The notes beneath the pieces were generated by a model. That model did not search any database and had not been told where the DNA came from. It was given only the letters and a program-made list of their open reading frames with translations. Positions 55,016 through 64,000 of a stretch of DNA of 64,000 nt are shown here, piece by piece (within the stretch, counting starts at the first letter, position 1; every line of letters starts with the position of its first letter). The translations under genes were made by a program, and so were the position numbers. This DNA comes from Antilocapra americana. Taxonomy: Eukaryota; Chordata; Mammalia; Artiodactyla; Antilocapridae. Where the stretch lies: assembly GCA_007570785.1 (NCBI GenBank), contig ML661885.1:13008490-13072489 (forward strand), written 5' to 3'.

Positions 55016-56178
55016 CGTACAGCGAAAGGTTACACAGCTTTTGAAATTAAAACACTTATTTACATAGAATCTATGTATGCTGTATAGTTAAGTGAGCAAA
55101 GCAGTTTACCAAATGATGTGTGTCACAGTCTCTGTTTTACATAAATATAGGTATACACACATATAAAGAAAAAAAACCACTGGAAGAAAACAGAAATTCA
55201 ATACATTGTATGATTATCTCTGTTGATATGATTGTGAAGCAATTTTTCTTTTTTATTCACCTGCAATTCCTAATTTTTCTATAACTAGAAAAACCATTAC
55301 TTCTATAATGAAAATAGTTAACTATAACCAACAAAATTAGGTGCTTATTATTATAGGTGATAGTGAGCTAAGTTGTATAGAAAACGGCATCCATTTTTGT
55401 CCTCATTAATTTTATGAGCCTGTTCTAACTCCTTTCCTAACTTTTCCCCTTTGTTTCTCCTCAATTAAAGAGAGTCTCATGTACTAGGAAAACCACTGGT
55501 GAGTCACTTGTGGAGACCTCGGGGGCTCAAATGTGCCTTACAGTAAAAAGCAGATAAAATGAAAAATTCATGGCTCTAGGGATCTGTTCTCTGATAGAAA
55601 TATTCCTTAGACAACTAGAATTTTCTCTCACTTTGATTTTAATGGTTTTTGGCTTCAGGATGGCTGAGAAGGATAGACTTCCGAGGGATTTAGTGCCATG
55701 TACCTTCCCAACTGGACATGCAGTGGCAGGGAGAGTGGGCGTTGTTGAGGCGCTACGCACAGAAGTAAAGTCCACTGGAAGCTGAGACAGTCTCCCGGCA
55801 CCTCTGACAACATTCCCTGGACCTATTTGTTTTTTCCATACGGACACCATCTGGCCTTGAATCATCTGATAATCCTATGTTTGACATTCTACCGTATTTC
55901 CAAAGAGCACGGCCAGGATCCCTGGCTTTTGCTTTTTATCAATGGCAATGCCAGGATCTGGCTTCAACAGAGAAGCCATCATTCCATGAGACACAGGCCT
56001 TTCCATATCTTCTAATATCAAGACCCTGAGCCTGAGGGTAAAGCCACCCAGGAAAGGATCAGGGCTTGACCACGTGCTATTTTTAGCCCCTGTGTTTGGT
56101 CCAGGTGATCTGAGGGGACACTCTTCCTCCCTGTACATTGGTTTCCAATGGGCAACATGAACACTGTGACATTGTAGG
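55016..56178. other. Repeat-poor DNA, no gene recognised
   Basis: No repeat called. Two opposite-strand frames near 55527-55865 and 55570-55785 overlap and neither has a recognised family. Confidence 0.45.
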
Positions 56179-56189
56179 CAGGGGAGTTG

Positions 56190-56280
56190 GGATGTTGCCA
56201 TGGACAGAGGAGCCTGGCGGGCTACGGTCCATGGGGTCCCAAAAGAGTTGGGCACGACTCAGCGACTAAACAAAACAAGT
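56190..56280 (+). mobile_element. 5'-truncated BovA stub with TSD
   Basis: Only the BovA 3' end (catggacagaggagcctggc to cagcgactaaacaaaac). Exact TSD caggggagttg at 56179-56189 and 56281-56291. Confidence 0.95.
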
Positions 56281-57150
56281 CAGGGGAGTTGCTTAAAGGC
56301 CAAGGAAAGAATGCCACAAACATAGTATTCTCAGCACAGTGAACAATGATGGGGGTGGGGGTGGGGCACCAAAATTCTTTTCTAGATTTTATCTCTGACT
56401 TGGTGTGTGTCCCTGAGCACTTAAGCTATTTCTGTAGCTCCAGTTTTCTCATGCATAGACAGGTAATAATACTCTGTTCTCTCTCCTTTCATTAGATGGG
56501 CACTGTGAGGATAAAATAGCAAGTTAATGAGATTTAAAATAGGAAGAAAACGTTTATGAAGCCTTTAATGTACTCTGAGATTTTCAGGTCCTGATTAAAA
56601 AGAAGTTATTGTTTCGAGAAAAGTCTGTACGGTTCCTATCGGGTCAGTGTTATTTCCTCGAGTACTGTAGCTATTGGACTATTTCTTTTCTCTTTCCACA
56701 CAAATATGGAGGAAAAACAACAGAGGCCAAGTAAGAAAAATAAGTACATGAAGCCTACAAATGCTTGGGCAGTCACGTGAAGTCTCGGACCCATATTCTG
56801 ATTGGAACTAGCATGAAAACTCCCCTCTGGTAGATTTGCAACAGTGCAAAACATCCGCCATGGCCAGGACGTTTCTCATGTGGAGACAGAGTGCAATTTT
56901 ATCCTGGGAAAGCACCGAGAACACACTTCTTGAACGCATACAATACTGAGGACATTTCCTGGAAAATCATTGGCCTTTGCCTGGGACAACAGTTGCATCA
57001 CACAGAAACGTTTGTGGTTCAGGTTTATAAGCAACACAGGAAACAAGGCCAATGATCAACTTATGCCCAGGTGCCAGATCAAAAATACTAGACATTTTCC
57101 TATTTGTACTTTAGAAAAACGTTGTCCCAGTTTTGCAGGATTCCTTTCCT
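56281..57150. other. Mostly unassigned; MIR-like 56380-56545
   Basis: ctgagcacttaagctatttc, agttttctcatgcatagaca, gtaataatactctgttct and gggcactgtgaggataaaat follow MIR order. 56600-57150 has nothing recognised. Confidence 0.5.
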
Positions 57151-57165
57151 ACCTTCCTAATAAGA

Positions 57166-57304
57166 AGGGCTTCCCAGATGGCTCTGACGGTAAAGAATCA
57201 GCAGGCAGGAGACGCAGGTTCGATCCCTGTCAGGAAGATTCCCTGGAGAAGGAAATGGCAAAGCACTCCAATATTCTTGTCTGGAGAATCCCATGGACAG
57301 AGGA
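57166..57304 (+). mobile_element. Bov-tA SINE lacking its 3' end, with TSD
   Basis: Head ggcttcccagatggctctga through BovA to cccatggacagagg, then stops: the last 70 bases and A-rich tail are absent. accttcctaataaga (57151-57165) and accttcctcataaga (57305-57319) flank it, 14 of 15 identical. Confidence 0.94.
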
Positions 57305-57319
57305 ACCTTCCTCATAAGA

Positions 57320-57836
57320 CAACCAGTCAAAGCAATAAACTACCTTCTGAAGAAAACAAACATTTCACTAATTCAGACTATTAATGTCTTACTCTCTTGT
57401 GTGCCTTTCTTTTCTTTTGTTACCAAACTACATCTGAAAAGGAGAGAAATGGCCAAACAGATGTATCTCTGTTTGCTACTGAGTTTTATGTCACACGTAT
57501 TTAGCTTAGAGCATGGCCTCTGAGGGAAAATGCCCTTTTTTCTAAATATTTTAAAACCATGTTCATTCCGGAAGGGCAAACAAGACTCATGACAATGATT
57601 ACCTGCTGGGAGGAGGGGAAGTGGGAGGGAGACTTCCCCTTTTCATATGTTATGTTGTTTGTACAAATGTTAATTATTCCTTTCCAAATTAAAACACTAC
57701 TTTAAAAAAGAGTTAACCTGTGGAAAAAGAAATTGGCAGTGAAGAATGAGGAGGTGGAGATTTTTTTAATGGAACATTCTGATGTTTTTACGTTTTTGAA
57801 ATGTGCATAAATAAATAATAAATAAGTGTAATTTCA
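57320..57836. other. Unassigned AT-rich DNA
   Basis: Nothing recognised. Confidence 0.4.
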
Positions 57837-57958
57837 GGGGACTTCCCTGGTGGTCCAATGGTTAAGACTTTGTGCTTCAATGCATGGGGCAATGGATTTG
57901 ATCACTGGCTGGGGAATTAAAAATACCACAGACTGCATGGTACAGCCAAAAATAAAAA
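57837..57958 (+). mobile_element. CHR-type SINE, short form
   Basis: ggggacttccctggtggtcc, tttgatcactggctggggaa, tail cagccaaaaataaaaataat. aataataaat occurs on both sides. Confidence 0.9.
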
Positions 57959-58064
57959 TAATAAATGTATATTCATAATTAAAAAGGAAAAACAACAGGG
58001 AAAAAAAGAAAAAACCCTCTGTATTTCTTACTCCTTGAAGAAGAATATATGAACCTCTTACAAC

Positions 58065-58548
58065 TTCCTAGACAGCATATTGAAAAGCAGAGACATTACT
58101 TTGTCAATAAAGCTCCATCTAATCAAGGCTATGGTTTTTCCAGTGGTCATGTATGGATGTGAGAGTTGGACTATAAAGAAAGCTGAGCGCTGAAGAATTG
58201 AAGCTTTTGAACTGTGGTGTTGGAGAAGTCCCTTGGACTGCAAAGAGATCCAACCAGTCCATCCTAAAGGAGATCAGTCCTGCCTGTTCATTGGTAGGAC
58301 TGATGTTGAAGCTGAAACTCCAATACTTTGGCCACCTGATGTGAAGAGCTGACTCATTTGAAAAGACCCTGATGCTGGGAAAGATTGAGGGCAGGAGGAG
58401 AAGGGGATGAGATGGTTGGATGGCATACCAACTCAATGGCCATGGGTTTGGGTGGACTCCAGAAATTGGTGATGGACAGGGAGGCCTGGTGTGCTGCAGT
58501 TCATGGGGTCGCAAAGAGTTGGACATGACTGAGCGACTGAACTGAACT
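58065..58548 (+). mobile_element. BovB LINE 3' fragment, about 485 bp
   Basis: gacagcatattgaaaagcag, gtggtcatgtatggatgtga, ccaatactttggccacctga, tgagcgactgaactgaacta. Several indels break the reading frame. Flanks share only acttcct. Confidence 0.94.
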
Positions 58549-58976
58549 ACTTCCTTACTACTTGGAGCTTTTTCCCTTGTGCCAAAGTTGCTATTGCACA
58601 CTTGTGGGATGAAGGGAAAAGCCAGAGTCCATTCTAAAGTCCAGGCCAAATGGTGATTTCCCTGGACAATTTTCTCTGTTCAGACATAATAGGGTTACAC
58701 ATTCTCTGTGAAAAAGTTACAGACAGATCACCCCAGTCAGCAGATCACCCTGCACTGAAACTGTAAAACCACTTTAACACTTACTTCAGATATTATTACA
58801 TGTGTCAAAGTATTTAAAAGATCAACCAAATAAACTGTTCCTAGGAAATCTTTCCAATAGAATACTTTTTGAGTCATGTTGCTTCTCTTAGGTCACGGGG
58901 AATTGAATTAAGTTACTGAAATGTAAAGTCAAGAGTGAAAACCTACATTCTTAGCTAAATGTATTTATAGATGCCT
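58549..58976. other. Unassigned DNA
   Basis: No feature recognised. A small direct repeat cagatcaccc occurs at 58724 and 58740. Confidence 0.4.
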
Positions 58977-58987
58977 CTAGCTACGAT

Positions 58988-59178
58988 ATGGGCTTCCCTG
59001 GTGGCTCAGCTGGAAAAGAATCCGCCTGCAATTCAGGAGACCTGGGTTTGATCCCTGGGTTGGGAAGATCCCCTGGAGAAGAGAAAGGCTACCCGCTCCA
59101 GTGTTCTGGCCTGGAGTATTTCATGCAACCATGGGGTTGCAAAGAGTCGGACACTACTGAGCGACTTTCACTAGCTAG
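58988..59178 (+). mobile_element. Bov-tA SINE with TSD
   Basis: Complete variant with a small deletion (ttcatgcaaccatggggttg) and ctag-rich tail. ctagctacgat (58977-58987) and ctagctatgat (59179-59189). Confidence 0.94.
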
Positions 59179-59319
59179 CTAGCTATGATGCTATTTCTCA
59201 ATCCTCTTTTAGGCATATAGAAAAACTGAAGTAGATTGTCTGCTTTACATGGCAGAGAATGTGTGAATTTTATAAGTGTGGCAAGATTCCAAATTTAACA
59301 GTGTGTATCTATATAAAGG

Positions 59320-59383
59320 GGGCTTCTCTGGTGGCTCAGATGGTAAAGAATCTGCCTATAAAGCAGGAGACCCGGGTTCAATC
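59320..59383 (+). mobile_element. Bov-tA head only
   Basis: gggcttctctggtggctcag through agacccgggttcaatcc, then unrelated L2-like sequence. All BovA sequence is missing. Confidence 0.85.
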
Positions 59384-59500
59384 CATTCATCCAGTCATCA
59401 GTCGTTTCTCTTACTGTGCATGAGCTCTGCATGAGATGCTGTGTAGATATAGAAATAGTAAGACCCTGTTGGACAAGGGGAGGCTGATGGGAAACTCAGA
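59384..59500 (-). mobile_element. L2-like fragment
   Basis: cattcatccagtcatcag ... ctgcatgagatgctgtgtag ... agtaagaccctgtt is antisense L2 style, diverged. Confidence 0.4.
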
Positions 59501-59787
59501 GATCCTAGGCTGGTATGACAAGGAAGGCAAAAGTATTGTAAACACAGGTGTCTAGAGTCAAGAGGGAAAATAACACCTCTCCTGGAGGACTGCTGTGCAA
59601 CAGAAAAAGAGCAGTGTGTATAAAGCATTTAACCCAAACCTGACACATTGATAAAGGATTACTAGGTATTAACTACTGTAAAGAAGGCAGCAGAGTTATA
59701 GAATATTTGGGGAGCATCTAAGAAGAGTATGTAACCCAGTCTGAAAGTATGAGACAGAGAAAGAGAAAAAAATACTAAGAAGATGTA

Positions 59788-60066
59788 CTTTATTATTTTT
59801 TTCTGGCTGCATTGGGTCTTTGATGCTGTATGGGGAATTTTCTCAAGTTGTGAGAAGGGGCTACTCTCTAGTTGTGGTGTGCGGGCTTCTTGTTGCAGCG
59901 GCTTCTCTTGTTGCAGAGCACAGGCTTTAGGAACACGGGTTCAGTAGTTGTGGCAGACAGGCTCAGTTGCTCCGTGGCATGGGCGATCCTCCTGGACTAG
60001 GGATAGAACTGGTGTCCCCTGCATTACAAGGCAGAGTCTTAACCACTGGACCGCCAGGGAAGTGCC
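59788..60066 (-). mobile_element. CHR-type SINE, long form, with TSD
   Basis: ctggctgcattgggtctttg, ctctagttgtggtgtgcggg, inverted head ccactggaccgccaggga. Exact aagaagatgta at 59777-59787 and 60067-60077. Confidence 0.95.
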
Positions 60067-60095
60067 AAGAAGATGTAACTTTGAAAGCTAGTTGC

Positions 60096-60355
60096 AGGAC
60101 ATCCTGGGTGGTCCAGTGGTTAAGACTCCACCTTGTAATATAGGGGTCACCAGTTCAATCTCTGGTCCAGGAGGATCTCACATGCCACGGAGCAACTAAG
60201 CCTGTGTGCCACAACTACTGAGCCTGCGCTCTAGAGCCCTCACGCCACAACTACTAACCTGTGCTCCTAAATACAGGGGGTACTGGCTTGATCCCTGGTC
60301 AGGGAGCTAAGATCCCATATACCTCACAGCCAAAAACCTCAAAACGTAAAACAGA
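60096..60355 (+). mobile_element. Mosaic CHR-type SINE
   Basis: The first part is a long-form head and body (ggtggtccagtggttaagac to ccacaactactaacctgtgc). The second part restarts at aatacagggggtactggctt, box-B-like ttgatccctggtcagg and short-form end gagctaagatcccata. Two different SINE copies appear joined. Confidence 0.85.
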
Positions 60356-61260
60356 AGCAATATTATGATAAAATCAATAAAGACTTTAAAGGTGCTCCAC
60401 ATTTTTAAAAAATCTTATAGTTTCTAAAACTGCATTAAATTCATAAACAATAAGTTCATGATCTTAAATCAAAGGAAGACTGAATTTTGTCATGAGCTTG
60501 AGTTAAAACAGGGACCCACCACTTACTACACTAGGTGAAAGGAACTAGGGCTTCCCACTTTTGTGCCCTAGTGGACATTTTAGACAGGATAATTCTTTGT
60601 TGTGGGGACTGTGCTGTAGATTGTAAAATGTTTAGCAGCCTCCCTCAATTCTACCCACAAGATACCAGCTCAGCTTCCTGGTTGTGATAACAAAAATGAA
60701 TCCAGTCATTGCCAAATATTGCCTGGGGGTCAAAACTGACCCCAAGATAATTTCATTGTTTACTTATAAAGTTTTGTAAGCTATGAAGCTGCAAATGGAA
60801 AGTTATGACTGATAGAGAACCAACTTAAATACTTTCCATTATCGATTGCTACTAAATGTATTGTGATGATAACTATCAAATGAACATGTCTAGAGAAGGG
60901 GTTTTTTCTCATTTCCATTTGCCAGTCATAACAGGGTCTGAAACAGAATCCAGGAAAATGGCCCAGATTTGATGTGGGCACCACTTACTCAGGGAAATGA
61001 GGGCCATTCTACCTCCTCAGTACCTCTATTAACTTAAGCTGTCTGGGCAGAAACTATAAAATAGGGGTTTTAGTCATCAAGGCCACTGGCCTCAGCATTG
61101 CTGACTCTTGTTCCCTAACATCTCTCCCTGGCATATTGACACAGAGTTTGGGAGTGGTGATTCCTGTCTTTTATCCTCTTCCCTGAACTTGGTGGGAAAC
61201 GGCAAAAAGCAAAGGTGACCTGGAGGCTGCTGGGAGATTTTTTGTTTACTTGTTGGTATA
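60356..61260. other. Unassigned DNA
   Basis: No repeat or gene recognised. Confidence 0.4.
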
Positions 61261-61261
61261 A

Positions 61262-61545
61262 TTCCACCTTGTCTTTAATCTTTAATTTCATATTGAAGTA
61301 CAGTTAATAAACAAAGTTGTGATAGCTTCAGACAGACGGCAGAGCGACTCAGCAATACATATTCATATATCCGTTCTCCCCAAACTCCCCTCCTGTGTAG
61401 ACGGCCACTTAACACTTAGCAGAGTTCCTTGTGCAACACAGTAGGGCCTTGTTGGTTATCCATTTTAAATAGAGCAGTGTGAACATATCCATCCCAAACT
61501 CCCTACTCCCCCTTCCCTTCTTGCCACCAAAAGTTCATTGTCTAA
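61262..61545 (-). mobile_element. L1 3' UTR fragment
   Basis: gaagtacagttaataaacaa, cagcaatacatattcatata, ttatccattttaaatagagc and catcccaaactccctact are antisense artiodactyl L1 3' UTR. Confidence 0.85.
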
Positions 61546-61849
61546 GTTCTCACAGTACTTCTGATGGCTCAAACAAATTTAAATAATAAACCATGATTCA
61601 CTGGAACTTAGCTGTTTAACAAAACCCCAAAATATTTATTTTTTATCATTTTTTAAAAGAATAAAGGACAAATAAAGAGGCATGTTTATATTTGAAAAAG
61701 AATTTTTTAAATGAAACTTTCAGTATAAGAGCCAAGTATAAGATAGTGAGTTGAGAACATCCTTAATCACAATTTATAAATAAGCAGATTGATTTCTCTG
61801 CCACTACATAAAGGATCAAAGTATTCTTTCTCTTCAGATCACTTATACC

Positions 61850-63240
61850 ATTTTAACTTCCAGTTGGTATTGAGAATTTTGCTTACATACCCATATATAC
61901 AATACAAGCATATATATGGAGGAATGACCCTCTCTTTTATTATATGCCCCATGCTGTACACATTTTTCACAGATTGTATTTTTTACTGAACAATATAATG
62001 TGGGGCTCATCCCTGGTGGTCCAGTGGTTAAGAATCTGCCTATCAGTGCAGGTGACACGGGTTCAATCCCTGGTTCAGGAAGATCCTACATGCTTTGGGG
62101 CAACTAAGCCCGTGCACCACAACCACTGAAGCTGGCGCCCTAGAGCCTGTGCTCCACAAGAGAAGCCACCACAATGGAAATCCCCTGCACTGCAGCTAGA
62201 GAGTAGCCCCTGCTTGCCACAAATTGAGAAGGCCTGCACATAGCAATGAAGACCTAAAGCAGTGTGAATTAATTCGTTTTTAAAAAACAATGTAATGTGG
62301 AGACAATTCGACATCCGTTCTTGGTGCTGTAACTCAGTCTTTAAACAGGTGCATAGAATTTGACTGTATGAACATAGCATGATTGATTTCACTAGCTCCT
62401 TATTTACAGACCTGTGGGCTATTTCCAGTATTTTGTTACTAAAAGTATTGTAATGAATACACATACATATATACAGTCTTTTCGATTCTTAACAGAAATT
62501 CTTAGAAATAAAGTTGCTGGATCAAAGTATATTTGCATTTAAACTTTTTTTTTTTAACATTAACAGATTATCTCCCATAGAGCTAGTCCAATTTATATTC
62601 TCACACTATTTGAGAGTGATTCCTTCTCCATTTCTCTGATGGGTTAAAGAATATCTCAGTGATTTAAAATTTGCTTTTCTTTATCCCCAGGTGAAGATGA
62701 GTGTGTTTTTCTATGTTTAAGCAACAGGTATGTCTTTCTCTGTGAACAATTTTTTCACATCTTGAAGGATAGGTTTCTTCTTCTGCCCTTCTCATCCTTT
62801 CTCCCTTTCTCACTTATTTCTCTGTCTTTCCTTTCTAGAAACTCTTATAAATTAGCATTTTTAAATCATATCTGCTTCAAATATTTTTTTCTAAGTTTGC
62901 TTTTCTTTTTCAATTTTGCTTATATTAATTTTTCACATAGAAATATTAATTTATGTAGTCAAATGTATTCCCTTTTTTTCTCTATGGCTTTTGGTGGGTT
63001 TAGAAAACCACACTTACTTTGAGATCAGACAGAAAAAAAATTATTCCATGTTTTCTCCTAGTACTGTCTTACTTTTCATCTTTAAATCTTTGAGCTAGCT
63101 GGAGTTTGATTTTGAATAAGAGAGAGGTAGGAATCCAAGCTTTATTTTTTCCCCCACGTGGTTAGCCAAGTGTCTCAACACCATTTATTGTCCTTTCAAT
63201 TGGAACTATAACCTTTATCTTACACTAGACATTCATAGTT
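61850..63240 (-). mobile_element. Old L1M (1.1 kb), split by a CHR-type SINE
   Basis: After the SINE the order is a close match to antisense L1 ORF2 and 3' region: aagttgctggatcaaagtat, ctatgtttaagcaacaggta, gtagtcaaatgtattccctt, catctttaaatctttgagct, gttagccaagtgtctcaaca, ccatttattgtcctttcaat. No frame survives. Confidence 0.8.
62004..62285 (+). mobile_element. CHR-type SINE, long form, with TSD
   Basis: ggctcatccctggtggtcca, gttcaatccctggttcagg, full body. aacaatataatgtgg (61989-62003) and aacaatgtaatgtgg (62286-62300), one mismatch, inside the old L1. Confidence 0.96.
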
Positions 63241-64000
63241 AGGATTATCTCAGAAGTCTTAATTCTTTTCCATTTATCTCTATCTTTTCTCCAACTATTT
63301 ATAACACATTTTAATATACTCTTTTTATATATTAATATTTTATTTTATGTATTTATTAATATCCTCTTTTAACTAGATTTTATATATATTCCTTATGATG
63401 CAGAAAAAAGTACTGATGTTAGAATACAACTATTCTTATAGCGGGAAAATTTTGACACATATTATTTTGAGTATCCCAATTTAAACCATTGAATGTTCAG
63501 CTAGTTTCTTATCTTTCAAGCTCTGAACATGATTTAACTCTTAACATTCAGTGTATCTTTGTTTATCATCTCATGTGTCACCTCCAGAGCTTGACACTAA
63601 AGTCAGCTTACTGATTATAATGGGAGACCAACTGTGATGAACCAAATGTGACAAGGATCCCAATAATGAGTATAGGGGGACAGAAGCCAAGTGGGGTCTG
63701 TCACCAAGGGAGACACAGTGATGAAATTTTGGTGGGAAGTGGCCATGAGAGAGGCCTAATCCTGTAACTGTGTCAATTATGGGAACCACAGGAACAAAAT
63801 TGTCAGGTAATGCAAAGGGTTGTTTGATTGTATCAGAAGAAAAAATACAAACCTGACAAACTGGATCCTATATCAGACTTAAACTCAATAGAGCAAGGAG
63901 TACCAGGCCCTCAGGCAAGTACTGGACTTGAGTTCATGATCCAAGGCATTTTTAACAAAAGGAAAAGCTAGTTACATTTAAGTAAGGCTGCTATAAAACC
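63241..64000. other. Unassigned DNA to window end
   Basis: AT-rich to 63560, then more balanced sequence (63570-63800) with a 72-codon minus frame of no known family. Nothing called. Confidence 0.4.

Noticed and set aside
58065..58560. TSD around the BovB fragment
   Set aside because: Only acttcct is shared and the alignment of the edges is poor, so I did not claim a duplication.
58724..58760. Tandem cagatcaccc repeats as a regulatory site
   Set aside because: Only two short copies, with no further pattern.

Overview
This window looks like nuclear DNA of a ruminant (bovid-type: cattle, buffalo, sheep or goat; I cannot pick the species). The case rests on the interspersed repeats. There are about 30 copies of the Bov-tA/BovA SINE family, about 27 copies of the longer tRNA-Glu-derived artiodactyl SINE (called here CHR-type), seven 3' fragments of the RTE-class LINE BovB, many L1 3' ends including a young ruminant L1, and older mammalian L2, MIR, hAT and LTR remnants. 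Family names are from memory of consensus sequences, not a database search. SINE and BovB strand is given so that the tRNA-like head comes first and the BovB-like tail last.

I find no protein-coding gene, exon, tRNA, rRNA or CRISPR array that I can defend. Open reading frames are short (longest 191 codons). Those with recognisable protein similarity are decayed ends of BovB or L1 reverse-transcriptase genes. The window is best read as intergenic or intronic DNA.

Layout. 0-14 kb is SINE-dense, with three BovB fragments (1-405, 5203-5985, 11335-11720), an old hAT transposon split by a SINE (743-1182), and L2. 14-16.4 kb has an ERV solo LTR and a young minus-strand L1 with an 18-bp target-site duplication (TSD). 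16.4-25 kb is mostly old L2/L1 plus AT-rich unassigned DNA, ending in a young L1 (24898-25194). 26-32 kb has two BovB fragments, a nest of L1 inside L1 with a SINE inside that (28300-30570), and a chimeric CHR-SINE/BovB insertion at 31580-32147. 32-36.7 kb is repeat-poor and contains a strong palindrome near 36.1 kb. 36.7-44.6 kb holds more SINEs, a long L2 broken by an L1/BovB nest (38890-40300), and L1 3' ends. 44.6-47.2 kb is the largest repeat-poor block after 22-24.9 kb. 47-64 kb returns to dense SINEs, a second solo LTR, two hAT fossils, a MaLR-like LTR and a 1.4-kb old L1.

The main content is a readable insertion history. Some two dozen insertions have direct repeats visible by eye. 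Points worth follow-up are one TSD pair flanking a tRNA-SINE/BovB chimera, SINE copies that stop inside their 3' half yet have flanking repeats, a duplicated-head Bov-tA form at two loci, inverted SINE pairs, and two perfect hairpins. I saw no convincing undescribed gene system.
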